A stretch of DNA of 64,000 bases from assembly GCF_030369675.1 (NCBI RefSeq), contig NZ_CP128477.1, positions 310,001 through 374,000 on the forward strand, given 5' to 3'. Within the stretch, counting starts at the first letter, position 1. Each line of letters starts with the position of its first letter. The DNA is from Peteryoungia algae (GTDB lineage Bacteria > Pseudomonadota > Alphaproteobacteria > Rhizobiales > Rhizobiaceae). Positions 8,211-16,724 of the stretch are shown piece after piece. The notes beneath the pieces were generated by a model, which was given only the letters and a program-made list of their open reading frames with translations, was not told the DNA's origin and searched no databases. A program made the position numbers and the translations under genes.

Positions 8211-8975
8211 ATGTGCGGACGTTTTGCCCTGACAGCGAGCCCTGAAGAAGTGCGCGAGATCCTCGGTGTGATCGAGCTCGACGGCTTTCCGCCGCGCTAC
8301 AACATTGCGCCGACGCAACCGATCCTCGTTGCCGTCGCGTCGCCACCGGCCGATCCGGGGTCAAACCGGCCGGATCGCATGGCGCTTCTGGTGCGCTGGG
8401 GCCTGATCCCGTCCTGGGTCAAGGACCCCAAGGAGTTCACGCTTCTGATCAATGCCCGCTCTGAAACGGCGATTGAGAAGGCTTCCTTCCGGGCCGCCAT
8501 GCGTCATCGTCGCATCCTGGTGCCAGCCTCGGGCTTCTACGAATGGCATCGCCCCTCCAAGGAGAGTGGCGACAAGCCGCAGGCCTATTGGATCCGCCCC
8601 AAGACCGGTGGCATCGTCTGCTTTGGCGGGCTGATGGAGACCTATATGTCGAAGGACGGATCCGAACTCGATACCGGCTGCATCCTGACCGTTGGTGCGA
8701 ATCGGTCCATATCGCAAATTCACGACCGCATGCCAGTCGTGATCGCGCCGCAGGATTTCACGCGCTGGCTCGACTGCCGACATGGCGAGCCCCGTGATGT
8801 CGTCGATCTGATGCGTCCGGCCGATGAGGATTACTTCGAGGCGATCCCGGTTTCGGATCTCGTCAACAAGGTCGCCAATGCCGGACCGGAGCTTCAGGTT
8901 CCGGTAGAGCCTGCCCCCAAAAAGCAAAGGCCCGCCTCGGACAGGTCCGGCGACGGGCAGATGAGCCTGTTCTAG
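8211..8975 (+). CDS. SOS response-associated peptidase, SRAP/HMCES (YedK) family
   Basis: A 254-residue SRAP protein that covalently traps abasic sites in single-stranded DNA through its N-terminal cysteine. All expected active-site residues are visible: Cys2 (MCGRF), Asn81 in LLINARSE, Glu111 in SGFYEW and His172 in QIHDRMPVV. The ATG at 8211 is fixed by the need to expose Cys2 after Met removal; longer frames are rejected. The last 20 residues are a basic, probably disordered tail ending QMSLF. Divergent from the NUDIX gene with 134 bases between; no obvious LexA box was recognised there. Confidence 0.96.
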   Translation: MCGRFALTASPEEVREILGVIELDGFPPRYNIAPTQPILVAVASPPADPGSNRPDRMALLVRWGLIPSWVKDPKEFTLLINARSETAIEKASFRAAMRHRRILVPASGFYEWHRPSKESGDKPQAYWIRPKTGGIVCFGGLMETYMSKDGSELDTGCILTVGANRSISQIHDRMPVVIAPQDFTRWLDCRHGEPRDVVDLMRPADEDYFEAIPVSDLVNKVANAGPELQVPVEPAPKKQRPASDRSGDGQMSLF

Positions 8976-8976
8976 C

Positions 8977-9019
8977 GAAATTCCAGCAAAACTCAGAACC
9001 GGTTTTGCGTCCGGAATTC
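8977..9019 (+). repeat. Stem-loop repeat, copy A, directly after the SRAP stop codon
   Basis: Inverted repeat starting one base after the SRAP stop. The left arm TTCC-A-GCAAAAC pairs with the right arm GTTTTGC-GTCC-GGAA, giving two helices separated by an asymmetric A/GTCC internal loop. A second copy with the same layout lies after purF (29133-29169). There is no T tract, so it is not a classical terminator. The sequence type (TCCGGACGCAAAAC ... TTTTGCTGGAA) is, from memory, common between genes in rhizobial genomes. Confidence 0.7.
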
Positions 9020-9048
9020 TATGAGAACAAAGAGAGAGGGCAAGGCCC

Positions 9049-9186
9049 TCAGGCGAGCTTCGGTGTCGGCTTGCGCTTCAGCATCAGGGCTGCTGCCAGA
9101 ACGGCCTTGAGGCCGAGCGGGCGGTAATTCAAGGCGAGGTTCTCGGGTGCCGGCTTCTGTTGCGCGGCTTCGGTCTGCGTCGTCAT
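9049..9186 (-). CDS. Conserved-looking small protein, 45 aa
   Basis: A short basic peptide. It begins MTTQTEAAQQ and has a central segment NLALNYRPLGLKAVLAAALM followed by a Lys/Arg/Pro tail (KRKPTPKLA). The hydrophobic central stretch is short, so it may associate peripherally with membrane or pack as an amphipathic helix. AAGGA lies 8 bases before ATG 9186; an ATG at 9192 is too close to it. It sits downstream of pssA on the same strand but beyond the pssA terminator-like hairpin, so it probably has its own promoter. I recall similar peptides in rhizobia but cannot name a function. Confidence 0.6.
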   Translation of the reverse strand: MTTQTEAAQQKPAPENLALNYRPLGLKAVLAAALMLKRKPTPKLA

Positions 9187-9315
9187 CGTCATGTTCCTTG
9201 GAGTGTTTCCTGACCGGTATTCTTTTGTTCGCGGCTCTCTCTGCGGAGAACATGACAAAAGCGTGACCGGAGCTGCGAAACAAATCAATTTTGAAGAAAA
9301 AGAGTAGAAATGGAG

Positions 9316-9348
9316 AGCCCCGCACGACCTTTTCGGTCTGGCGGGGCT
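9316..9348 (-). terminator. Hairpin terminator after pssA
   Basis: Read leftward, AGCCCCGCCAGACC, loop GAAAA, then GGTCGTGCGGGGCT form a 14-bp stem with two mismatches, followed by a T-rich stretch (CTCTTTTTC). It lies about 33 bases past the pssA stop, and should end the psd-pssA transcript. Confidence 0.75.
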
Positions 9349-9380
9349 GGAAACTCTTCAAACTCAGGGAGAAACGCGTC

Positions 9381-10247
9381 TCAGACTCCCCGGTCGATCT
9401 CCGAAAGTCCGTTTTCAGCCGATTCTTCATCGATCGTCAGCGTGCCGTAACGGCGATGCCAGTTCCGAGCCCCGAAAGGCAGTGAGCAGAGATAGAGAAG
9501 CACGCTCACGACCAGAACTTCCCAGGTGAAGCTCATCAGAAGTGCGACATAAAGCACGACGCAGAGGATCATCGGCAGCACGAAATCCCGACGGATATGG
9601 CTCGTCTCCGACTTTCCCGACCAGACCGGCAGGCGGCTGACGAGGAGATAGGCGATCACGATCGTATAGGCGGTGCTGGCATAGGCGAAAGCGCCGACGG
9701 GAGCCACGCCGAGGAACCCGAGATAGACCGGAAGCAGAACGAGTGCCGCCCCGGCCGGTGCCGGCACCCCGACGAAGAATTCCGATTGCCAGGCCGCCTT
9801 GGTCTCGCGCTCGTCCATGACATTGAAGCGCGCCAGACGAAGGCCGGCGGCGATAGCGTAGATAAGAGCCGCGATCCAGCCGAGGGAACGGGCCTGGTCG
9901 AGCACGAAGACATAGAGCACAAGGGCAGGGGCGACGCCGAAATTGATGATGTCGGCGAGCGAATCCATCTGTGCGCCAAACTTCGAGGTCGCCTTCATCA
10001 TGCGCGCAACCCGCCCGTCGATGCCGTCGAGGAAGGCAGCGGCCAGAACCATTGCTACCGCCAGCTCGTAGCGGTTCTCGAAGGCGAGGCGCACGCCGGT
10101 CAATCCCGCGCAGATGGCGAGCACGGTGATCAGGTTCGGAATGATGAGCCGAAGCGGGATTTCGCGAAGCCGCGGCCCGCGCGCACCGGCATCGGTTGCA
10201 GCTGCGGGTCGTGTTTCGGTCGTCGAGTTCGGGGCTTCCATCGACAT
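9381..10247 (-). CDS. pssA: CDP-diacylglycerol--serine O-phosphatidyltransferase (phosphatidylserine synthase)
   Basis: Membrane enzyme that makes phosphatidylserine from CDP-diacylglycerol and serine, the first step to phosphatidylethanolamine. The CDP-alcohol phosphotransferase motif DGX2ARX8GX3DX3D spans residues 77-99 (Asp77, Arg82, Gly91, Asp95, Asp99). Multiple hydrophobic segments fit a polytopic type II PssA. The 288-residue length is normal for rhizobia. It starts 6 bases after psd ends, so psd-pssA are co-transcribed and encode sequential enzymes. A hairpin terminator follows. Confidence 0.96.
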   Translation of the reverse strand: MSMEAPNSTTETRPAAATDAGARGPRLREIPLRLIIPNLITVLAICAGLTGVRLAFENRYELAVAMVLAAAFLDGIDGRVARMMKATSKFGAQMDSLADIINFGVAPALVLYVFVLDQARSLGWIAALIYAIAAGLRLARFNVMDERETKAAWQSEFFVGVPAPAGAALVLLPVYLGFLGVAPVGAFAYASTAYTIVIAYLLVSRLPVWSGKSETSHIRRDFVLPMILCVVLYVALLMSFTWEVLVVSVLLYLCSLPFGARNWHRRYGTLTIDEESAENGLSEIDRGV

Positions 10248-10253
10248 TCTTCC

Positions 10254-10952
10254 TTAGCTGCGGCGGCTGATGGTCGGCCCCTTGGTCGAACCGAATTCGG
10301 CAATGACAGTCTCGCCGGCAATCGCGGTCTGGCCGAGCGAGACGCGCGGCTCGAAGCCGGCCGGCAGGAAGACGTCGAGACGCGAGCCGAAACGGATGAG
10401 ACCAAAACGCTCGCCTGCATCCAGCGGTTCGTTCGGATTGGTCCAGCAAATGATCCGGCGAGCCACGAGACCGGCGATCTGCACGACGCCGATCTGGCCG
10501 TTCTTGCTGTCGATGACGAGGCCGTTGCGCTCATTGTCGACGCTCGCCTTGTCGAGTTCGGCGTTGAGGAACTGACCTTCCTTATAGGCAATCGTCGTCA
10601 CGCGGCCGCGAACAGGCGCGCGGTTCACATGGCAGTTGAAGACGTTCATGAAGACCGTGATGCGCAGCATCGGCTCATGGCCGAGATTGAGCTCCTCCGG
10701 CGGGATCGACATCTGCACCGAGGACACACGGCCGTCGGCCGGGCTGATGACAAGATCGTCGTCCTGCGGCGTGACGCGCTCGGGATCACGGAAGAAGTAG
10801 GCGCACCACAGCGTGAGCACGAGGCCGACCCAGAACAGCGGATCCCAGATCCAGCCGAGCACGAGCGAAGCGACAAAGAAGGCAGCAACGAAGGGATAGC
10901 CTTCCTTGTGCACGGGAACGATCGTTTTACGGATGGTTTCGAACAGGTCCAT
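10254..10952 (-). CDS. psd: Phosphatidylserine decarboxylase proenzyme
   Basis: Decarboxylates phosphatidylserine to phosphatidylethanolamine. It is the short, 232-residue form. Near the N-terminus there are one or two membrane segments ([16 protein letters not shown] and [14 protein letters not shown]). Residues about 66-130 contain the catalytic core, including SPADGRV and the [11 protein letters not shown] motif with a conserved His. The self-cleavage site is Gly221-Ser222 in EFGSTKG; Ser222 becomes the pyruvoyl group of the small subunit. I start at ATG 10952; a longer upstream frame has no ribosome-binding site. First gene of the psd-pssA operon. Confidence 0.96.
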   Translation of the reverse strand: MDLFETIRKTIVPVHKEGYPFVAAFFVASLVLGWIWDPLFWVGLVLTLWCAYFFRDPERVTPQDDDLVISPADGRVSSVQMSIPPEELNLGHEPMLRITVFMNVFNCHVNRAPVRGRVTTIAYKEGQFLNAELDKASVDNERNGLVIDSKNGQIGVVQIAGLVARRIICWTNPNEPLDAGERFGLIRFGSRLDVFLPAGFEPRVSLGQTAIAGETVIAEFGSTKGPTISRRS

Positions 10953-11041
10953 GGGGTCCTCGGTCTTTGAAATGTTTCGCCCGTGACTACTCTGAAAGCC
11001 GGACATGGGCAATGCCGACAGCCAAATCAAGCGGGTCTTAG

Positions 11042-11088
11042 GAACATGTGACAATCTGCACGTGGCCCAAAAAAAGATTGTCGTGTTC
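11042..11088. promoter_or_regulatory. Long inverted repeat between psd and a diguanylate cyclase gene
   Basis: GACAATCT (11050-11057) is repeated inverted as AGATTGTC (11075-11082). The symmetry continues outward through GAACA (11042-11046) and TGTTC (11084-11088). The loop contains a run of A. It lies 90 bases upstream of psd and 109 bases upstream of the divergent GGDEF gene, so it could be an operator or a 5'-UTR hairpin for either. The site is not one I recognise. Confidence 0.55.
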
Positions 11089-11196
11089 TTATCCCGTCGA
11101 GATTTTGTAAATAACTGCACCCTAAAAAAGAGGGATTAGATTTAACAGTGAGCCAGGTCTGGTGCCCTTGAAGGCCGATCGGGAAGAGGACTGAGA

Positions 11197-12480
11197 TTGC
11201 AGCTCGCCAGAACACCCATATCGTATACGGATACGGCTTCACTTGTCACGATTGGCTGGTATTCCGCTGGCGATTTGCCGCCACCTTCCTCGATCGCAGC
11301 ACTCGCTCCCGTCTCCGTGCCGACGCTGGATGATCTCGCCGCGCTGTCGATCTGCTTTCTCGATGCGGCAAACAGCAATGCCCTGGACACCCTGCAGCGT
11401 CTGCGGAACACCTACCATGATGGTGTCTATGTCGTCGCCATCACAGGAGCCGCAGCGCCGGAATTTCAGGCCGAGCTCTTCGAGGCAGGCGCCGACGATT
11501 TGCTTCTCGAGGACGGTGCCCATCACGTGTTGCGCTGTCTTCTTCGCGCAAAACGCCATCTAAGCCTGGTTGAGGCTCAAGAGCGAGCGCGAGAAGCGCT
11601 TCAGGAACGGCTGGACACCTGGCAGGACGGCCTCGATCATCTGCCCACGCCGATCTACCTCAAGGACGTCGGCGGCCGCTATCTGGGCTGCAACATGGCC
11701 TTTAGCCAATTTATCGGCACCAGTCGCGACGAGGTGATCGGGCACACGCTTGCCGAATTCCTGCCGCAGGACGTCGCAGAGACCCACCGCCAATCCGATC
11801 TCGAAGTGATGCGCAGGGGTGGAGTCATCCGGGTCGAAACGGATATCCGCGTTCCCGAGACCGGCAATCGGCACATCATGCTGCACAAGGCCTGCGTCGC
11901 CTCCGGTGATGGCGTTGTGCGCGGCATTGCAGGCCTGGTGCTCGACATTACCGAACGCAAGGAACTGGAAGCGATGCTGATCGCTGCGGCAGAGCGCGAC
12001 CCGCTCACCAATGCCTATAACCGGCGCAAGTTCTTCCAGGTCGCCACATCGGCGACGGAGCTGGTGTCCGGGGGCGGCGGTCGCTTTGCCGTTGCCGTCA
12101 TTGATGTCGACCAGTTCAAGTCGATCAATGACGAATTGGGTCACGGTGAGGGGGATCAGACCCTCTGCTCGATCGTCGACAGGCTGCGCGCCCAGGAGGC
12201 GGAGGGCGTGTTGATCGCCCGGGCGGGTGGCGAGGAGTTTTTTGCCTTCTTCTCAGGCGAATGCGCCCTGCGTGCCGCGGAGATCCTTGAACGCATGCGA
12301 AGCGATATTGCCCGCCATTGCACGGTCTCCACCGCAGCGGGGGCCGCCGGAACGATCAGCATCGGTCTCGCGGACTTCGATCCGCGTGAAGAAACCATCG
12401 ATCACGCGCTTCGGCGCGCAGACCTTGCGCTCTACCGCGCGAAACGCGACGGCCGAAACAGGCTCTGCAAGGCGGATTGA
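11197..12480 (+). CDS. Diguanylate cyclase with degenerate receiver, PAS and GGDEF domains
   Basis: A 427-residue predicted c-di-GMP synthase, cytoplasmic. Residues about 15-122 resemble a response-regulator receiver: Asp56 in CFLD, Thr83 in AITG and GADD at 98-101 are retained, but the acidic pair is not evident and the usual Lys after GADD is replaced (LLLED). Residues 136-255 are a PAS domain ending in the LDITERK linker. The GGDEF domain starts with RDPLTNAYNRR and has GGEEF at 344-348. No RXXD inhibitory site precedes it. The start is a TTG at 11197, preceded by GAGGA 7 bases upstream. Confidence 0.9.
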   Translation: MQLARTPISYTDTASLVTIGWYSAGDLPPPSSIAALAPVSVPTLDDLAALSICFLDAANSNALDTLQRLRNTYHDGVYVVAITGAAAPEFQAELFEAGADDLLLEDGAHHVLRCLLRAKRHLSLVEAQERAREALQERLDTWQDGLDHLPTPIYLKDVGGRYLGCNMAFSQFIGTSRDEVIGHTLAEFLPQDVAETHRQSDLEVMRRGGVIRVETDIRVPETGNRHIMLHKACVASGDGVVRGIAGLVLDITERKELEAMLIAAAERDPLTNAYNRRKFFQVATSATELVSGGGGRFAVAVIDVDQFKSINDELGHGEGDQTLCSIVDRLRAQEAEGVLIARAGGEEFFAFFSGECALRAAEILERMRSDIARHCTVSTAAGAAGTISIGLADFDPREETIDHALRRADLALYRAKRDGRNRLCKAD

Positions 12481-12496
12481 AGTCGCCTCGGTCTGA

Positions 12497-14386
12497 TCAG
12501 GTCGCGGGCGGACGCCGCACGACCACGCCCAGTTCGTCGCTTTCGCGCACCTGCCGCAACATTTCTTCCGCCTGGGTTGCTTCCCGCTGGCGATTCCACA
12601 TCGAGGCGTAGAGTCCGTTCTGTTCCAGCAGTTCGGCATGGCTGCCGCGCTCGGCGATTTCGCCCCCCTTCAGGACGATGATCTCGTCGGCTCCCACAAC
12701 CGTCGAAAGGCGATGGGCGATGACCAGTGTCGTGCGGTTCTTCGACACGATGTCGAGCGCCGACTGGATCTCGTGCTCGGTCGTGGTGTCGAGCGCTGAT
12801 GTCGCCTCGTCGAGGATCAGGATTGGCGGGGCCTTGAGAACCGTGCGCGCAATGGCGACACGCTGCTTTTCGCCGCCGGAGAGTTTCAGTCCCCGTTCGC
12901 CGACCTTGGTCTCGAAGCCCTCGGGCAAATCCTTGATGAAGTGCGAGATTTGCGCGATTTCGGCCGCCTGGACAATGTCTTCCTCTGCCGCGCCAGGGCG
13001 GCCGTAACGGATGTTGTAGGCGATCGTGTCATTGAACAGCACGGTATCCTGCGGAACCATGCCGATGGCTGCGCGAAGCGACTTCTGCGTAACGTCACGC
13101 ACATCCTGCCCGTCAATGGTGATCGAGCCCTTCTGGACGTCATAGAAGCGGTAGAGCAACCGGGAAATGGTGGACTTTCCCGCACCGGAAGGCCCAACCA
13201 CGGCAACAGTCTTGCCGGCCGGCACTTCGAAAGACACGCCCTTGAGGATCGGACGATCAGGGTCGTAATGGAAGTGCACGTCCTTGAAGGCGATGGCTCC
13301 CTGCGCAATGGCGAGCGGCTTGGCTCCGGGACAGTCGACGACCTCGGCCTCGACCTCCAGAAGCTCGAACATCTGCTCGATATCGGTCAGGCCCTGGCGA
13401 ATTTCGCGATAGACGAAGCCGATGAAGTTGAGCGGGATCGAGAGCTGCATCAGCATGGCGTTGACGAAGACGAAATCGCCGATCGTCTGTTCGCCCCGCT
13501 GCACGGCGAGTGCCGACATCACCATGATGATCGCGGTACCCACGCCGAAGATCAGGCCCTGGCCGAAGTTGAGCCAGCCGAGCGAGGTCCAGACCTGGGT
13601 CGCCGACTTCTCGTATTTTGCCATGGAGGCATCGAAGCGCCTGGCCTCCATCTCCTCATTGCCGAAATACTTCACGGTTTCGAAGTTCAGGAGCGAATCG
13701 ATCGCCTTGGTATTGGCATCCGTATCGCTCTCATTCATCGCGCGGCGGATACCGATGCGCCAGTCGGAGGCCCGGATGGTGAACCAGATATACGCCCAGA
13801 CGGTAAACGCGGTGACGCCGAGATAGGAGAAGCCGTAGGTCCACCAGAAGATCGCGGCCGTCAGGATGAACTCGATCAGCGTCGGGATCGAGTTGAGGAT
13901 CGTGAAACGCACGATTGTCTCGATGCCCTTGGTACCGCGCTCGATGATGCGGGACAGGCCGCCCGTCTTGCGCTCCAGATGGAAGCGCAATGACAGCTGG
14001 TGCATGTGCACGAAGGTCTTGTAGGCAAGCTGGCGCACGGCGTGCTGGCCGACGCTGGCAAACAGCGCATCACGCAGTTGGTTGAGACCGACCTGTGCGA
14101 TGCGGGTGAAGTTGTAGAAGATGACGAGCGCGACAGCGCCGAGCAGGAAGGTCGGCAGGATCCCGGCCATGTCCAGGCGGCCGTCAAGCGCATCCGTGGC
14201 CCATTTGAAGAAGTAGGGAACGAGGATCAGGACGAATTTCGAAATGATCAGGAAGACTGTGGCCCAGACCACCCGCATCTTCAGATCGAGCCGGTCGGCC
14301 GGCCACATATAGGGCCAGAGGTTGACGAGGGTCTGCATGGGGTTGCCGTCGTCGGCCGATACCGTTTTCTTCTTCGCTTCCGCCAT
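12497..14386 (-). CDS. Atm1-type ABC exporter (fused permease and ATPase)
   Basis: A 629-residue half-transporter expected to act as a homodimer in the inner membrane. Residues about 40-330 are the six-helix type IV exporter domain. The cytoplasmic coupling region reads NESDTDANTKAIDSLLNFET, then VKYFGNEEMEARRFD, which is characteristic of the Atm1/ABCB7/HMT1 group that exports glutathione-linked compounds or metals. The ATPase has Walker [10 protein letters not shown] at 398-406, signature LSGGEKQR, and Walker B ILILDEATSALD. ATG 14386 is chosen because GAGAGGG precedes it; the longer frame runs through a terminator. Substrate by homology only. Confidence 0.9.
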   Translation of the reverse strand: MAEAKKKTVSADDGNPMQTLVNLWPYMWPADRLDLKMRVVWATVFLIISKFVLILVPYFFKWATDALDGRLDMAGILPTFLLGAVALVIFYNFTRIAQVGLNQLRDALFASVGQHAVRQLAYKTFVHMHQLSLRFHLERKTGGLSRIIERGTKGIETIVRFTILNSIPTLIEFILTAAIFWWTYGFSYLGVTAFTVWAYIWFTIRASDWRIGIRRAMNESDTDANTKAIDSLLNFETVKYFGNEEMEARRFDASMAKYEKSATQVWTSLGWLNFGQGLIFGVGTAIIMVMSALAVQRGEQTIGDFVFVNAMLMQLSIPLNFIGFVYREIRQGLTDIEQMFELLEVEAEVVDCPGAKPLAIAQGAIAFKDVHFHYDPDRPILKGVSFEVPAGKTVAVVGPSGAGKSTISRLLYRFYDVQKGSITIDGQDVRDVTQKSLRAAIGMVPQDTVLFNDTIAYNIRYGRPGAAEEDIVQAAEIAQISHFIKDLPEGFETKVGERGLKLSGGEKQRVAIARTVLKAPPILILDEATSALDTTTEHEIQSALDIVSKNRTTLVIAHRLSTVVGADEIIVLKGGEIAERGSHAELLEQNGLYASMWNRQREATQAEEMLRQVRESDELGVVVRRPPAT

Positions 14387-14414
14387 CCCCGACCCTCTCG
14401 ATTGCCTGCAGATT

Positions 14415-14445
14415 AAAAAGCGGCGATCCCTTTGGGGATCGCCGC
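14415..14445 (-). terminator. Rho-independent terminator after the LysM gene
   Basis: Read leftward, GCGGCGATCCC, loop CAAA, GGGATCGCCGC, then TTTTT: a perfect 11-bp stem with a U tract. It lies 55 bases past the LysM-protein stop. Confidence 0.9.
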
Positions 14446-14499
14446 CGACACTCACTTAGGTTTCCGCTTCCGCGAATACAATAACAGAACTGTGAAAGC

Positions 14500-16566
14500 T
14501 CAGTTCACCGGCTCGCCGAGCAGTCGCTTGCGATGGATCTCCTCGGCATTCGGAAGGGCTTCACGCGGTACGGTGAAGATCTGGCCGGGTTCGATGCGAT
14601 CCGGATTGTTGATCGTGCTTTCATTGGCAAGATAGATGGTGGTGTAACGGACACCCTGACCATAGACGCGACGCGAAATCTGCCAGAGCGTATCGCCCCG
14701 ACGGATGATCACGCTGTTGTCGCTCTGCGCGAGCGGAGCCTGCTGGATCGTCTTCGGCTCGGCAGAAGATGCGGTGGCAGGGGGTGAGGCTTCCGGGGCA
14801 GTGTTGACCGATTCCGTTGTGCCAAACAGAGCGGGTTCCGCCAGAAGGTCGCGGATGAGCGCGACGAGTTTTGGCAAGGCGGCGCCAAGGGCGTCCACAT
14901 TGCCTTTCGGCAGGCCCTGAAGCAGCTCAAGCGCCTCCTGCGCCTTGACCGCCTGGGCGCCGACCGCCGCCGTGAATTCGGGCGCAGCGCCCGCCTCGGC
15001 GCGGAAACCGGCGATCGACTGCAGGCCGATTTCGGTGGCCGAACGGGCAGCGGCCGCCTGTTCGAGCGCAGGCTTCTGGCCGTTCGAGAAGAGGTTTTCC
15101 AGAATGGTCATTGCCTTGGTGAGCGAGATGCGGAGGCGTTCGAACTCGACCTGCTGCGGGCCCGCCGCGGCAGCGGCTGCCGGGTTGGCGGTCTGCGCGA
15201 CGACGGAAACCTGATCGCCGGCGGGACGCTCGAAGGGAACCGAGGCGCGCACGACGACCTTGCCGGTGGCATCGAGCAGTTCGACCTCGATGATATGGTT
15301 GCCGACTTCCAGCTTCATCTGACCTTCGATGACGAAATTGCCACTGGCATCGCTCGCCACGTCCCCGATCAGGGCCTTGTCGGCAAAGCCGCGAACAGTG
15401 GCCCCCGCCGGTGCCTTGCCGGCGACGAAGATGCGGTCTCCCTCGATTTCAACGGCAGTGACCTGAACCTCGGTTGCCCCGGGCAGGGCAGGCGCGGGGT
15501 CGATCGACGGCTGGCTTGCCGGAGCGGCCGCCGTTTCGCTGCTGCCGGGCATGACGGGCGCAGAGCCTGCGAGTTCGCTCGCGGCAGCCGGAAGTTCGGG
15601 CAGGGGCACGCCGCCGGCGGCTGCGGTTGGGCGCGCGACGCGATCCGTGGTCTGGGCTGCAGCCGATTGTGTGCCGGCGATCTCGGAACCCGGAAGTGTA
15701 ATCATGCGGCTTGCTGCGCCCGGCTTGGAGACCATGGCAAGCAATTCGCCCTTGCCGCCTTCCGGCACAGAGACCGTTGCGACTTCCTCCGAGGTCACGA
15801 CCGTGCCGTCAGGACCGGTTGCCCGGATCTGCAGCGAATGGTCGCCGGGGGCGAGCGGCTCATCGAGCACGGCTGCGAAATCGCCGGTCGCATCGACCGT
15901 CTGCGAGGAGATAACCCGCTCGCCATCGAGGATTTCGACCTTTGCCCCGGCGGTGGCATTGCCGGCAATGACGGTCGAACCATCCGGCTCGACGCGCAGG
16001 ACGTCGAAGCGTGGGGTAGCCGGGTCGGCGTCTTCGACAACCGGGGCAGGGGTGACTGGATTGCCGAGCAGGGCTTCCTTGATGGAGGCAACCATGCTGG
16101 CGGCCTTGGCCGGATCGGCGGGCAGTTGCTGCAGAAGGGCAAGGGCACGGGCCGCATCGGCCTGAACCGCCTTGATGCCGTCGGTGAGGGTGACATCCAG
16201 CCCTTGAGGGATCTCGATCGAAGCCAGCGCCTGGACAGCTCCCTGAGCAAGCGTGCGTGCTGCCGTATACGCTTCGATGCCAGGCGTGCGACCGTCGGCG
16301 AAGAGGGCGGAGACGCCGTCGACCGCCTTCACCGCCTCGGCCTTCAGCCGATCCATCTTCTGGCTTGCTGCGCTCGCGACGTCTTCCACGCCAGCTTCGG
16401 CCGTGGCGGCAGCCTGCTCGGCAGCAGACGTGACAGCGTCGGCAGCAGCGTTGACGGTCGGCGCGTCGGAGGACGGCGCGTTGATGCGCGGCATGATGAC
16501 GAACACCATCAGCAGGCTGACAATGGCCAATACGAGCAGCACCACCCAGAGGGCACGGTTCTTCAT
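14500..16566 (-). CDS. LysM peptidoglycan-binding envelope protein with mirrored helical and Ig-like repeats
   Basis: A 688-residue anchored periplasmic protein. Residues 5-25 are a single membrane segment. Residues about 81-168 form an Ala-rich helical module; 186-268 an Ig-like module; 270-366 a Pro/Ala linker; 367-447 a second Ig-like module; 483-575 a second helical module. C-terminal LysM at 618-667 (VIIRRGDTLWQISRRVYGQG) should bind peptidoglycan. The two helical modules share LF-[AS]-[DN]-G-[RQ]-x-P-x-[IL]-E and LLQxLP; the two Ig modules share IAGxAxAGAxV-like and DASGxF-like segments. The order is A-B-B-A. Monocistronic with a strong terminator. Function unknown; probably cell-envelope organisation. 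Confidence 0.9.
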   Translation of the reverse strand: MKNRALWVVLLVLAIVSLLMVFVIMPRINAPSSDAPTVNAAADAVTSAAEQAAATAEAGVEDVASAASQKMDRLKAEAVKAVDGVSALFADGRTPGIEAYTAARTLAQGAVQALASIEIPQGLDVTLTDGIKAVQADAARALALLQQLPADPAKAASMVASIKEALLGNPVTPAPVVEDADPATPRFDVLRVEPDGSTVIAGNATAGAKVEILDGERVISSQTVDATGDFAAVLDEPLAPGDHSLQIRATGPDGTVVTSEEVATVSVPEGGKGELLAMVSKPGAASRMITLPGSEIAGTQSAAAQTTDRVARPTAAAGGVPLPELPAAASELAGSAPVMPGSSETAAAPASQPSIDPAPALPGATEVQVTAVEIEGDRIFVAGKAPAGATVRGFADKALIGDVASDASGNFVIEGQMKLEVGNHIIEVELLDATGKVVVRASVPFERPAGDQVSVVAQTANPAAAAAAGPQQVEFERLRISLTKAMTILENLFSNGQKPALEQAAAARSATEIGLQSIAGFRAEAGAAPEFTAAVGAQAVKAQEALELLQGLPKGNVDALGAALPKLVALIRDLLAEPALFGTTESVNTAPEASPPATASSAEPKTIQQAPLAQSDNSVIIRRGDTLWQISRRVYGQGVRYTTIYLANESTINNPDRIEPGQIFTVPREALPNAEEIHRKRLLGEPVN

Positions 16567-16724
16567 GTCTCAAGTCTCCCGGCGGAACAGCCGCCATATC
16601 CCTTGGAATTGCTAGCCTTAACTGCTTGTTTCGACAAGCGTCGCGACCCGATTCCACCCGGTTGGCCCGCGGTTTTCTGCCAATTTTGTTGACCTTGCGC
16701 GGATGAGCCTGTTTTTTGCCCATC

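Noticed and set aside
15295..16692. 465-codon rightward frame across the LysM gene
   Set aside because: Antisense; the leftward frame has a membrane anchor, LysM domain, repeats and a terminator.
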